Below are positions 17,123 to 26,924 of a DNA stretch of 64,000 nt, piece by piece. Both the position numbers and the translations under genes were made by a program. Position 1 is the stretch's first letter; the number at the start of each line of letters is the position of its first letter. The stretch comes from an uncultured Cytophagales bacterium (GTDB lineage Bacteria > Bacteroidota > Bacteroidia > Cytophagales > Amoebophilaceae): the NCBI GenBank assembly GCA_946547305.1, contig CAMNOX010000002.1, positions 38,515 to 102,514 on the forward strand, in the 5' to 3' direction. Under the pieces are notes generated by a model. The model made no database searches. It was not told where the DNA came from and saw only the letters and a program-made list of their open reading frames with translations.

Positions 17123-20100
17123 ATGATCATTATACGGGCATTAAAATATATATTCATAAGTGTATTCGTAATGATATCATCTGTCATAATTTTGATACGA
17201 ATACCTTTCTTGCAAAGAAAAATTATAACTACAATTTTTAATGCTTATAGCAATCGTTATTTTAAATTATCGTTTGAAAGTTCGAGTATAAGGGATTTTG
17301 CAACGATTGATATATATAACGTCAAAGTAATTATTAATTCTAATGATAAACGAAGCTTAAATATTAATAAGATGTCAATCAATTTAAATATTTTTGATAT
17401 TATCCTAGATAGCAAGATAGTTATTGAAAATCTATATTTTAAAGATTTTGAGATTACTTTTGATAATGCTACGCAAAACAAAATTACTGACGTTAATAAA
17501 GACATTAAATATACAAAAATATTGAGACTCTTTACTTTTGTATTTAATAATATAAAACTTGATAATTTCGTTATAAATTATAATAATGGGGAAAATAGTT
17601 TGAGAAATATTTTAAATGTTGAGTTATCTAATCTTGAAATAAACACTAAAAATGTAAAGTTTAATATATATTTGTTGTTAAGAAATAATTATGTAACAAT
17701 TCAGGATTTGGCTGGGAATTTTTCATATTATTTTATATCTGATTCACTAAGTGCTAATAATTTACGTCTATTAACAGATGATTTGCACTTTACAGGTGAT
17801 ATCTTTTTATCCAGCGTTAGTAAATTGCTAAAAAATAAATTTTTATTTTATGGTTTTGATGGACGTTTAAATATTAAAAAGTTATTATTATCCTGTAAAA
17901 ACCTGAATAAAGTGTTGAATATAAAGAATTTTAGTTGTGCAGATGATTATGTATTAGTTAATGGTAGGATTATAAAAAACAAGGATACTGTAATGCTTAA
18001 AAACATTAATTTTAATTATCAAAATATGACTTCTGCTATCGATTTTAGCATCGGTAGTATAGATAAATTGTTGGAATGTAAGTATAATCTAAAAATCAAC
18101 AACGGTCGTTCATTACTATGCTTCATTAATAATGTATTCGGTTTTAGCTTTAAGCGGTTTATTGATCTATTTATAAGTGATTTGACAGTTAATATAACTG
18201 GGAGTAACAATAAAATTACTGGATATACTACTGTCTTTGATGGTAATAATAAGGTTAATCTCAAGGTTACAGCTATTACAAATATATCAAATTTATTTAG
18301 TAAGGAATCTAAAAATGTAAATATTGTCGATAAGGTTAATGTATCTATTGATTCAAGAGATTTTTTAAGCAATTATTTAAAGGGTTTATCGATTGGTGAG
18401 ATCCTAGTTGATTTTGATTATATAACTATGACAGAAAAGAGTAATTTTGCGCTTACTCTATCTGACATTGGGTTCAAAATGCTAAAATTAGGCAAAATAA
18501 GGTACAAAGGGGCACTTGTTAATAAATATATTGTTGCTGAATTAGAAGTCTTAAGCAAGAAGTTTAATATATTTGCAAAAAATAATTTATCTCTTAATAA
18601 TTTATCAGGTTTATTGGAAGGTAATGTATTATCGAATAGTTCTTCCAGAAATAAATTAAGGACAGATAATGTAATATGTAATTTTAAAATGAATTTATTA
18701 AATATTGGGGAGAAATATGAATTGCGAAGTTTGGTAAATAATATAAAATTGGATATCAATAATGTCCCTATTGAGATAAGTGATGTAAAAGCATTATTTA
18801 GTTATGAAAATGGGAAAATTGACACACGTTTAACATCAGAATTTATTGATGTAAACATAAATAAGGCCGATATTAGTGGTATAATTAACGATCTAAATAT
18901 AATGAAGTCGAGATTTTTAAATTTATCAAATAAGGAATTACGTATAAGGAGCGTCAATAGTTATAATACAACAGCTAATATTATTGTAAAGAAAAGAAAC
19001 ATATTTAACTTGTTTTTTTATGATATAATAGATTTCGGAGAAATTTGTATGGATTTTCATTTTAGTAATATTGGTGGTCTTATTAAAAACAATGTGAAAT
19101 TGAATATTGATAGGATGTTTTTTATAGATAATAATATTAGTAAATTCAGCGTTAATATTGATAATAGTCTTGATGTGAATGGTAAAATCATATCATCTGT
19201 TGACTTAAAATGTAAGTGGGATGATGATGATATTAAGTTTAATTCGAACATAATATTACTGAAAAATTTAATTAAATCAAAGATAACCTTAGACAGCAAA
19301 GGTGGCAATATTATAGATTCTAATTTCAACTTAGATACTAGTGAAGGTATTTATTTAGATATTGATAACAAAAGGAATTATATCAGATTATTAAAAGGGA
19401 AAATGTTTGCCGAGGGTACAATAAAATATGATTCTAAGAATGTTATTTTTAATAATTTCTCAGTTTATAATAGGAAAAGGAATATAAATTATTTAAATAT
19501 AAATGGGCGTTATAATCTGGACGTTAATGATCGTTTTGCAGATTTACACATGTCTTTAGATAATATAAACATTAATGGAATAAATATATTAAGATTAAAA
19601 AACCTTAAATGTAATGTATCAAGCAAAGCTACAGTTATTGATGGGAAAATAAATTTTGACCTATTTCTAAACAACCTATGTATTTATGACATTAATTATA
19701 AAAATATATCTATTGCAGTTGACACAATACTAATCAATAATAATAGTAATAAGATTATCAATTTATGTTTAAAACAATATGATAAGTCAAATGAAATAGC
19801 TGATATTACTGGTAAACTGCTATTTTCTGATCGTTTTTCATTCTATTTTAATATAATACTAGATGACTTTGATTTAACTGGATTAAGACCTTTCGTTTAC
19901 AATATTTTAGACATTAAAAAAGGTTTTATATCAACTAGTTATACTTTGAAAGGGCAATTAGATAATATACTGGTAGATGGTAATGGTATGATAAGGGATC
20001 TTGCCCTACATATATTTAGTAATGGATGTTATTATGATAATATATCTGGTGATGTATTTAGTTTTAACTCAAATGAAATAGGAATATATTCAATAAAAGC

Positions 20101-21253
20101 TTATCAGGGAGGTATTGAATGTGGTAATTTTAATGCAAATGTTTCATTAAAGAAATTGTTTGCCCCTATTTTTACCCTGGAAGGTAAACTTAAAAATTGT
20201 AAAGTTTTTGATAAAACAAGTAATAATAGGTACTTTTATGGATTATTAAAAGGGACTGGTGATTTAAGGATAACAATAAACCCGCATGAGATATTTGTTA
20301 ATGGGAAAATAGATGTTAATAACGGAAATTTTCATATTTCATCTGATGAAGGTTCTACGTCTGATATAAAGATATACACATCTGAAATTACTGCATTAAA
20401 TAAATTATATAGGGGGCAGGTAAATAAAATGAAAACAAAATTAGATTTAGATATCAATTTTAATAAAGATACCAATATATATCTAGAATTAAACGATTTT
20501 AATAATTTATACTTTACAGGGAATGGTAATATATCAATAAAATTTGATGATGAACTAAAGTTGAATGGTAGTTATAATATGAGTGGTGGAACATATAATA
20601 TCAAGCTTGGTGACTTTTTAAGTAAAAAATTCCTCATAAGGAATGGTAAGATAAGTTTTAATAATTACCTTCAATACTCAAATATTAATATCTACGCAAT
20701 TTCTGACCTATATAACATAAATATTGACAATAAAATGAGTAATGTTTTCCTCGAAGTCAGGCTTGACGGAGGTATATATTCTCCAAATATAAATTACAAT
20801 GTGTTGTTAGCTGATAATAGCGCAAAGAAATTTAACAATGATCTAAAAACATTCTTTTCTATATTATTCTTTAATAATTTTAATAGTAATCAGTTAACTA
20901 ATTCTGCAAATACGTTTATTAATGACCTTTGTTCCAAAGTTTCTGGTCTGATAAGTAAAGATATAAGTATAAAGGTAAATTCAAATTTGATAAATATTTT
21001 ATTTAACAGGCAACTTAAGAACTTAAATTTCGACGTAAAATACAAACTAACTGATAATATATCTCTAGAAAAAGCGTTTGATTTTTCAAATTATAAAAAT
21101 TTATACAGGAATTTAAGTTTGAATATAGATACAGAGTTAAAAAATAATATGGTGCAAAGTATTAAGTTGTTTAAAATAAGCCCTGATGAAGATACTCAAC
21201 TAGCCGGTAGAAATATTGCTTCATATAATATGCACAAGAGTTTTAATTTTTAA
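17123..21253 (+). CDS. tamB: TamB-like translocation/assembly module or lipid-transport protein
   Basis: A 1376-residue protein with one N-terminal membrane helix (YIFISVFVMISSVIILIRIPF) and then a very long run of alternating short strands, typical of a beta-groove AsmA/TamB protein. The C-terminal ~330 residues match the TamB (DUF490) pattern: LNGSYNMSGGTYNIKLGDFL, then KFLIRNGKISF, then a barrel-like end. TamB-type proteins span the periplasm and help deliver proteins or phospholipids to the outer membrane. With lptB and the LptD-like gene it shows an outer membrane. The ATG at 17123 places the membrane helix at residue ~9. Bacteroidota relatives are usually somewhat longer. Confidence 0.88.
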   Translation: MIIIRALKYIFISVFVMISSVIILIRIPFLQRKIITTIFNAYSNRYFKLSFESSSIRDFATIDIYNVKVIINSNDKRSLNINKMSINLNIFDIILDSKIVIENLYFKDFEITFDNATQNKITDVNKDIKYTKILRLFTFVFNNIKLDNFVINYNNGENSLRNILNVELSNLEINTKNVKFNIYLLLRNNYVTIQDLAGNFSYYFISDSLSANNLRLLTDDLHFTGDIFLSSVSKLLKNKFLFYGFDGRLNIKKLLLSCKNLNKVLNIKNFSCADDYVLVNGRIIKNKDTVMLKNINFNYQNMTSAIDFSIGSIDKLLECKYNLKINNGRSLLCFINNVFGFSFKRFIDLFISDLTVNITGSNNKITGYTTVFDGNNKVNLKVTAITNISNLFSKESKNVNIVDKVNVSIDSRDFLSNYLKGLSIGEILVDFDYITMTEKSNFALTLSDIGFKMLKLGKIRYKGALVNKYIVAELEVLSKKFNIFAKNNLSLNNLSGLLEGNVLSNSSSRNKLRTDNVICNFKMNLLNIGEKYELRSLVNNIKLDINNVPIEISDVKALFSYENGKIDTRLTSEFIDVNINKADISGIINDLNIMKSRFLNLSNKELRIRSVNSYNTTANIIVKKRNIFNLFFYDIIDFGEICMDFHFSNIGGLIKNNVKLNIDRMFFIDNNISKFSVNIDNSLDVNGKIISSVDLKCKWDDDDIKFNSNIILLKNLIKSKITLDSKGGNIIDSNFNLDTSEGIYLDIDNKRNYIRLLKGKMFAEGTIKYDSKNVIFNNFSVYNRKRNINYLNINGRYNLDVNDRFADLHMSLDNININGINILRLKNLKCNVSSKATVIDGKINFDLFLNNLCIYDINYKNISIAVDTILINNNSNKIINLCLKQYDKSNEIADITGKLLFSDRFSFYFNIILDDFDLTGLRPFVYNILDIKKGFISTSYTLKGQLDNILVDGNGMIRDLALHIFSNGCYYDNISGDVFSFNSNEIGIYSIKAYQGGIECGNFNANVSLKKLFAPIFTLEGKLKNCKVFDKTSNNRYFYGLLKGTGDLRITINPHEIFVNGKIDVNNGNFHISSDEGSTSDIKIYTSEITALNKLYRGQVNKMKTKLDLDINFNKDTNIYLELNDFNNLYFTGNGNISIKFDDELKLNGSYNMSGGTYNIKLGDFLSKKFLIRNGKISFNNYLQYSNINIYAISDLYNINIDNKMSNVFLEVRLDGGIYSPNINYNVLLADNSAKKFNNDLKTFFSILFFNNFNSNQLTNSANTFINDLCSKVSGLISKDISIKVNSNLINILFNRQLKNLNFDVKYKLTDNISLEKAFDFSNYKNLYRNLSLNIDTELKNNMVQSIKLFKISPDEDTQLAGRNIASYNMHKSFNF

Positions 21254-21295
21254 CTTGGACAACTTTAATAATGATAATGGTTATTTACTAAAACA

Positions 21296-21318
21296 TAAAT
21301 TGTTTTAAAAGCAATTTA
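21296..21318 (+). terminator. Possible terminator hairpin after tamB
   Basis: TAAATTG and CAATTTA form a 7-bp stem around a 9-base loop, 42 bp after the tamB stop. There is no long T run directly after it, and the stem is AT-rich, so this is weak. Confidence 0.25.
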
Positions 21319-21402
21319 TTCACTGGAATTTAATGATAAAATAAATTAGGAGTTTAATTTAATTTCAATATTTTTTTATATATCCACATTATATTGTTTT
21401 TC

Positions 21403-21960
21403 TTAACTACAATACAGTTGTTTTATTTCTTTATATAACTCTCCAATAGTAGATAAATTCTCACCATACTTCCAATTTTTATTATCTATTATTTTAATCC
21501 TAATATCAAAATAACGTCCAGATGATCTCAATTTTTCTATTTCATCAAAGTCTCCCAATATTTCAGCTTTTGATTCCCCTTGTATTATAATGATTTTTTT
21601 GTCAGATTTATCACCTATACACGTCCATTTCCATTCATTTCGTATGTCAATAACATAGTTGTTTAAGTATATACATATACCTTTTGCTATAAGATCTGTT
21701 CCTGTAGGACAATCCTTATAATAATCTTCACTATCTTCATCATTACTTGTACAATTGGCTATATCGCTACCTTGTTTATCCTTTTTATCGATTCGTTTTC
21801 TCACCCCCCCCCCAACACCCTCAACATATTTTGGTCTTACTTGGCAACACTGACAACAACAACGATTGCCACTATTACATTTGCAGCAGCAACTATTGTC
21901 AGAGTAAATAGTATGAATATTTGTTGATATTAGAATTAAAATCAATATTTTACTTGCCAT
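21403..21960 (-). CDS. Family C secreted Cys-cluster protein with in-frame G10 tract
   Basis: A 185-residue protein. A signal peptide (SKILILILISTNIHTIYS) is followed by a dense Cys cluster DNSCCCKCNSGNRCCCQCC, then a Val-Gly-Gly-Gly-Val stretch encoded by ten consecutive G (21804-21813). The C-terminal half (IYLNNYVIDIRNEWKWTCIG, then LSTIGELYKEIKQL) resembles the start of the C-terminal domain in the family C products of 24602-25863 and 39447-40707 (KYMNxxVxPxFxW...YDK). It ends early compared with them and may be truncated. Here the G tract keeps the frame open; gain or loss of one G would close it. Function unknown. Confidence 0.8.
   Translation of the reverse strand: MASKILILILISTNIHTIYSDNSCCCKCNSGNRCCCQCCQVRPKYVEGVGGGVRKRIDKKDKQGSDIANCTSNDEDSEDYYKDCPTGTDLIAKGICIYLNNYVIDIRNEWKWTCIGDKSDKKIIIIQGESKAEILGDFDEIEKLRSSGRYFDIRIKIIDNKNWKYGENLSTIGELYKEIKQLYCS
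21804..21813 (-). repeat. Homopolymer G10 (C10 on plus strand) in family C gene
   Basis: Ten identical G:C pairs in a genome where such runs should be very rare. It lies just after the Cys cluster, the same place as the tracts at 25719-25728 and 39599-39607 in paralogues. Here the frame is open. Confidence 0.85.
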
Positions 21961-22069
21961 AATCTTAATAAATCATTTATATAAGTATAATAATTATTAA
22001 TTAACTATTTTAGTGTTTTGAACTAAACAAGCCTAATTAAATGAATTAATATGTCGATTATTTAATAGG

Positions 22070-22600
22070 AAGGATCATATTATTATTTATTTATTTTGTT
22101 ATTTATTTTTATTTTTAATTTTCAGTTCTACCTTATCAATATCTAAGTCAGTGACATTATTGGCTTATTTCTCTCTTTTGTATTGAAATAAATCTATATA
22201 ATCATTATCCTGTGATATATTTGGAATTAGAATACTTAATTATGGTTTTTCGTATGTTTGCATCATGTTGTTTTTTATACTGGCATTAATTTCATAGTTC
22301 CATCTACTTAATATCCCTTTTCTTTACTGATTTGTCCATTAATAAATTCACCATTGCTACCAATACATGGTTATTGTTTTCTGAATTCAATTATTGCCAG
22401 AATTTTTGACATATACTTTAGTATTATCATGAGTAATAATTTCCCAAATGAGATGTTGCTATCCCAATCTGAAACTATTGCTAAATCTCTGTTCAAATGG
22501 ATTATGTTAGTTATAAGCCTTTATCTCTTTATTCATTACACTTAGTTGAAATTCTTGGTTCAATATTTCAGTAATTGATATCTTTAAGTTGTATATTTAA
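22070..22600 (-). pseudogene. Decayed remnant of a family A domain
   Basis: No intact gene lies between 21961 and 22604. On the minus strand, translation with stops shows fragments that match the family A domain, best NGEFINGQISKEKGY followed by VDGTMKLMPV around 22270-22360. Compare REFVNERINEEEEYEGTDMK and KLMAV in the gene at 29793. Several stops interrupt all frames. It lies directly downstream of the intact family A gene on the same strand, so it may be a former further domain of that gene or an old separate copy. The rest (21961-22070) is AT-rich with nothing recognised. Confidence 0.5.
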
Positions 22601-22604
22601 ATCG

Positions 22605-24395
22605 TTATTCTTTTGGATCCTTTATAGTTTTGACTTGAATGTTATTACGATTTTCTGAACTAGAGGTTAAAACTTCTAATTGGATTTTCTTTTTAATTTT
22701 TCCAGCACTAGATCTTTTACAACGTTTTTTAATTATACCTTCAAAATTATTTGCAGTATATTTAAGACGTTCAAAATACTCTTCATCGTTTTCAGCCATT
22801 TCTTTTTTACATTTATTTATCGTTTTTAATTTATTAAGTAATGTACTCTTCTTTAAGCCACTAAAAAGGTTTACACAATCAATAACAGTTAGCCCAAATA
22901 TTTGTGTTAATGTCTTTCTATTATCTTCTTTATTATTTTTCTCATCTTTTATCAACATTTCAATTAATACCTTGTTATAATCTTCCTGTAAACTATATCT
23001 ATTGCTTATGTCTTCTGAAAATATTTCTCTAATAGTTTTATCCAATGATGTACGATCATTACTTACCTTTTTTATCAAGTCGTACGAATTCATTTTTAAT
23101 CCAATGTTAACATTTGTTGATCTATTATTCCAATATTTTTCCTTAATTATTTCGTTAATAGATTCTCGTATAGATTTTAAAGCATATCTAACCGTTTTTG
23201 TAACGCATTTATTAGTATAAAATTTTGTATTTTTCCCAATATCTCTACCATTTCTATGTTTTATTGGTTCCATACTAGTATTATTAGCTCTTGCACCATC
23301 CCTGAGGAAATAAATTATACCTTTATAATTTCCATCTTTTATACTATTATCATTTTTATTTTCTAGCGTTATTTTATTATTATCTATTATATAACTATTA
23401 TCCATTGCGTCATTTTTGAATAGAGATAAATTTAGATAATCATTATTTTGAAATCTATTTGTGCGTGAAATCTGCAAACTAGTATTATTACTATTGCCTC
23501 GCTTTTTCTTACCTTTGCCATTAAATAATTTTTCAAGATCATCTAACCCACAACAATGAATCTCCTCTTCTTTGGCTATTTTTATTTTTAATTTCTCAAT
23601 TTCCTTTATAAAAATTTTAGTAAGGTTTTTAAGACGTTCAAAATATTCATCATTCTCATTAGTCATCTGTGGCTTATAATCATCTATCGTTTTTGCATTA
23701 ATTAGTAATTTATGCGTCTTCACACCACTGAAATGTTTTAAACAGTCATTAAAACTTAGGTTAAATAAATTTGTAAGTATTTTCTCTTCATCGGCTCCAC
23801 TTATTGCTTCATTTTCTAGCAATATCTTAATTAATTCCTCATTAAAATCTTCATCGTAATTACTAATTTGTCCGTCTAAACTGAATGAAAATATTTCTCC
23901 AATGGTCTTATTTATAAAGTTAAGATCACCACTTATGTGCTTTATTAAATCAGTAGAAAGTCTTTTTAGTTTCATACCATTGTATCTATTTCCAATTATT
24001 TCATTGATAAGTTCAAGCATCATGTTCAAGACCAACGCTGTTATTTTTTCAATACCTTCCGCAATATTAAAATTATCATCTTTTTGGGAAGTTTTAGAAC
24101 GTTTACATTTCCTTCCGCATTGAATTTTATCTATTGCTTGATAATCTGACATTTTTGTAAGTAGTTCTTGTAATTCCACGTAACCATGCATCCAACTAAT
24201 TTCATTTTGATTTTCAGTTTGATTATTAGTGTTTGCACTTACAACAATTTTATTATCATTTGGTTGTGGTGTACAACAACTAGGGTTGTATAGACCGCCT
24301 ATTTGTTCTGTTTTAGAAGAGTCACTAGCATAGTTTGAATCAATAGTAGGCATAAGTAGTACAACTGATATATTACTCCATAATACGTTTTTCAT
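22605..24395 (-). CDS. Family A secreted protein with two YFSG-type domains
   Basis: A 596-residue protein of unknown function. A signal peptide-like N-terminus (NVLWSNISVVLLMPTIDSNYAS) is followed by NPSCCTPQPND, a reduced Cys cluster. Two copies of a ~150-residue domain follow, at about residues 120-275 and 395-575. The signatures are a helix of LNEIIxxRYNGMKLKRL type, a KTIxEIFS motif (NKTIGEIFSFSL, DKTIREIFSEDI), a CLKHFSGVKTHKLL or CVNLFSGLKKSTLL motif, and YFERLKN. A nuclear-localisation-like basic stretch (CGRKCKRSKTS) lies before domain 1. The family is repeated at 29.8-38.1 kb. Its upstream region (24396-24520) resembles that of the other copies. Confidence 0.8.
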   Translation of the reverse strand: MKNVLWSNISVVLLMPTIDSNYASDSSKTEQIGGLYNPSCCTPQPNDNKIVVSANTNNQTENQNEISWMHGYVELQELLTKMSDYQAIDKIQCGRKCKRSKTSQKDDNFNIAEGIEKITALVLNMMLELINEIIGNRYNGMKLKRLSTDLIKHISGDLNFINKTIGEIFSFSLDGQISNYDEDFNEELIKILLENEAISGADEEKILTNLFNLSFNDCLKHFSGVKTHKLLINAKTIDDYKPQMTNENDEYFERLKNLTKIFIKEIEKLKIKIAKEEEIHCCGLDDLEKLFNGKGKKKRGNSNNTSLQISRTNRFQNNDYLNLSLFKNDAMDNSYIIDNNKITLENKNDNSIKDGNYKGIIYFLRDGARANNTSMEPIKHRNGRDIGKNTKFYTNKCVTKTVRYALKSIRESINEIIKEKYWNNRSTNVNIGLKMNSYDLIKKVSNDRTSLDKTIREIFSEDISNRYSLQEDYNKVLIEMLIKDEKNNKEDNRKTLTQIFGLTVIDCVNLFSGLKKSTLLNKLKTINKCKKEMAENDEEYFERLKYTANNFEGIIKKRCKRSSAGKIKKKIQLEVLTSSSENRNNIQVKTIKDPKE

Positions 24396-24520
24396 AAATC
24401 GTTTTTTTATGTCTAAAATAAAACTTGTTAAAAAAAAATATTAAGTAATTATTTACGTTTTAATGCTAGCAAATATGAAACAGATAATATAATTTATCTA
24501 CTACACAATATTTTTTAAAA
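24396..24520 (-). promoter_or_regulatory. Family A conserved upstream region
   Basis: Read on the minus strand, this stretch aligns by eye with the DNA upstream of 29793, 32283, 33770, 35202 and 36899. Shared strings include AATATTGTGTAG, GTAAATAATTACT, a long T run and TTTTATTTTAGAC about 30 bp before the ATG. It probably holds the promoter. Confidence 0.5.
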
Positions 24521-24601
24521 ATTTAATTAAATCTCCGAATATCCTAATAACGAATAAAACGTTAAAAAGAATATTAACATATACATCGTTTAATGCTATA
24601 G

Positions 24602-25863
24602 TTACCGATATTTTAATTTGTTTATAGTACTAAACGCATCCCATTTCATGTTAATTTTTTCAAAGTTATCTGTGTCAGTGTTTTGAGTCATTGACATAAT
24701 ATCTGCACTACCAGAAATGTCATAAAAATTTCCATCTCTATAAACACCAGTTTTTGCAACATCCGTGACAAATCCTTTAGTATCAGGTGATTTATAGATT
24801 GAAACAGGAGATAAATATTGTAATTTTGAACTCTTAGATTCAACAATTGAATATATTTTACCATTATTCAAACAAATATAAAAATTGTAGTAATTATTTC
24901 CAAAGTACCCATTAACTGGCAAAAAATACCAATTCCTATAAATAATTTCGTTAGAAATACCCTTGTTAAGACAATCTTTTAAGTTACCAATTGTCTTTGG
25001 AAAATTCTCAAGGTCATAATTATATATTACGGGGGTTCCATCTTGATTACATTCTACATTAAATGACAATAATTCAATTTCAATATCTTTAATAAAATCC
25101 ATAGGTTCACAACTGGCCTTCTCTATTTTATCATATAACTCATTGATATTATCAACAAATCCAATTTTGATCATCCCATTAGGTGACTCAATTCTGACAT
25201 CATTAAATAAATACGATTTAACCCAATTAAATCCAGGTGCAACAAAAATATTCATATATTTTTCTAATTCGACAGCTACATATTTTTTTTTCTCAAATTC
25301 AGTAATTGTTTTTGACTTCTTCATGTTCAGGGCAGCTTTACTAATTGGGCTTGTATCTAATTTAAAATCGCTAGGATACATATTCACTAATTCTTTACCA
25401 TGTTTTTTTATATCAGTAGAATTGATTTTAGGTTTGCTTATACCAACATTTGGACCAGTATTACCAAATGAATCACCAAAATCAAAATCATCAAAGTTTA
25501 AATCCTCTAATTCTTTACCATGTTTTTTTATATCAGTAGAATTGATTTTAGGTTTGCCTATACCAACATTTGGACCATTATTACCATTGGTATTAGATAA
25601 AATCTTACCAGCTGGAACTTTCTTATTCTTCTTACTTAAACCTCTATTACCTAAACCATCTGTACCCGGGATTCTTTTATGGGTACTATTTTTTTTAGAA
25701 CCACTGCTTTTTCTCTCTCCCCCCCCCCATTATTATTTTTAACTTTTTTACAACTATTGCAGCAACCACCTTCACCCTTACAACAACCAGCAGAATAAAT
25801 AGAATAAATATTAATTAATGTTATCAATATAACCACTAATTTAGCTTTCAATATCCTTTTCAT
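24602..25863 (-). CDS. Family C secreted protein, currently out of frame at a G10 tract
   Basis: The gene is split in two frames. The first (25651-25863) encodes signal peptide KLVVILITLINIYSIYSAGC, a Cys cluster GCCKGEGGCCNSCKK, then NNNGGG and about 25 off-frame residues to a stop. The second frame is open without a stop from the G10 tract (25719-25728) down to 24602. It carries a linker with two 40-residue repeats (GPNVGIxKPKINSTDIKKHG) and the family's C-terminal domain (YMNIFVAPGFNW, ELYDKIEKA, FYICLNNGKIYSIVES). With G8 or G11 one protein of about 420 residues results. It is therefore a phase-off or slippage-dependent gene rather than a decayed one, unless the tract length is a sequencing error. 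Function unknown. Confidence 0.75.
25387..25584 (-). repeat. Two direct copies of a ~78-bp segment, 120-bp period
   Basis: Bases ~25387-25464 and ~25507-25584 are nearly identical and encode NxGPNVGIxKPKINSTDIKK HGKEL twice inside the family C linker. They differ at only a few positions, so the duplication is recent. Confidence 0.85.
25719..25728 (-). repeat. Homopolymer G10 (C10 on plus strand) at the family C frameshift
   Basis: The run sits exactly where the two frames of the family C gene meet. As G10 it leads to a stop; G8 or G11 would join signal peptide and C-terminal domain. Confidence 0.85.
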
Positions 25864-25953
25864 AATTACTTTAAGTATAAAAAATAATTAAAAACATTTT
25901 TAATTTTCTGTGAATTACTTTACATCAGTAACACACGTATTATCTATCTAAAT

Positions 25954-26901
25954 TTATTTATCTTTGTATTCAGAACGTATTTCTTTCAATATTTTTATTA
26001 CGTCACCTATTTTATTACTCATCATTAATTTTATTTTAAAATTTTTGAAATAAGGTAGGTTTTTAAAATATCCTGAATAGTGTTTTTTCATTGTTAATAT
26101 TGTATATTTCTCATTAGTGTATTTTAAAGACAATCTAATATGTTCTTCAACTGTTTCAATCAACCTATAGCTATCAATTTTTTCTATTTTTAAATTCTTT
26201 AAGTTACTAAATATCCATGGATTCCCTATTGCACCTCTACCTATCATAACGCCATTAACTCCAGTATTTAACATATTTTTATAGCTTTCTAAATCTACTA
26301 CATTCCCATTACCAATAATTTCAATATTTATATTATTATTTGATTTTAACTGAGATAAGTATTCGTACCTTGGGAATCCTGTAAACATTTGACTTCTAGT
26401 TCTACAATGAATTATGATTTTTTTTACACCTATATTTTGTAATTTTATAACTAATTCCTCAATTATTATATTTTTTTCATCCCAGCCTAATCTAGTTTTT
26501 ACTGTAATAGGAGTTTTTGTTGCTTTTATAACGTTTTCTATAATATTAACAAGACAATTTATATCTTTTAAAAGAGCTGCTCCACAACCTTTATCTGTTA
26601 TATTTCGCATCGGACAGCAGCAATTTATATTAATTTCATCAGGGTTATAACGAGACTCAACTATTTGTGCAGCCTTAGCAATTGTATCAGAATTATTACC
26701 AAAAATCTGAATACCTATTGGTCGTTCACAATCAGAAAACTCTATTTTTTTAAGGCTTTTTTCTACATTTCTAATAATACTGTCAGCTGAGACAAATTCA
26801 TTATACACAAAATCTGCACCGTGTAACTTACATAATTCTCTAAATGCCCTATCTGTAACACCATCCATAGGTGCTAAATATAATTTTTTTGAATCAACCA
26901 T
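25954..26901 (-). CDS. dus: tRNA-dihydrouridine synthase (DusB-like)
   Basis: A flavoenzyme that reduces uridines in the D-loop of tRNAs with NADPH. The 315-residue product has the FMN-binding TIM barrel: LAPMDGVTDRAFRELCKLHG at the start, IQIFGN, INCCCPMRNITDKGCGAALL (active-site region), TVKTRLGW, IIHCRTRSQMFTG, IIGNGNV and GVMIGRGAIGNPWIF. These blocks match the DusB/NifR3 type. Length is normal. It lies 23 bp downstream of fic on the same strand and closes a metG-fic-dus run. Confidence 0.95.
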   Translation of the reverse strand: MVDSKKLYLAPMDGVTDRAFRELCKLHGADFVYNEFVSADSIIRNVEKSLKKIEFSDCERPIGIQIFGNNSDTIAKAAQIVESRYNPDEININCCCPMRNITDKGCGAALLKDINCLVNIIENVIKATKTPITVKTRLGWDEKNIIIEELVIKLQNIGVKKIIIHCRTRSQMFTGFPRYEYLSQLKSNNNINIEIIGNGNVVDLESYKNMLNTGVNGVMIGRGAIGNPWIFSNLKNLKIEKIDSYRLIETVEEHIRLSLKYTNEKYTILTMKKHYSGYFKNLPYFKNFKIKLMMSNKIGDVIKILKEIRSEYKDK

Positions 26902-26924
26902 TTACAAAATTAAATAACTTAACT

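Noticed and set aside
22354..22545. Plus-strand 63-codon frame in the gap before the family A gene
   Set aside because: No recognisable product; the minus strand here reads as a decayed family A domain.
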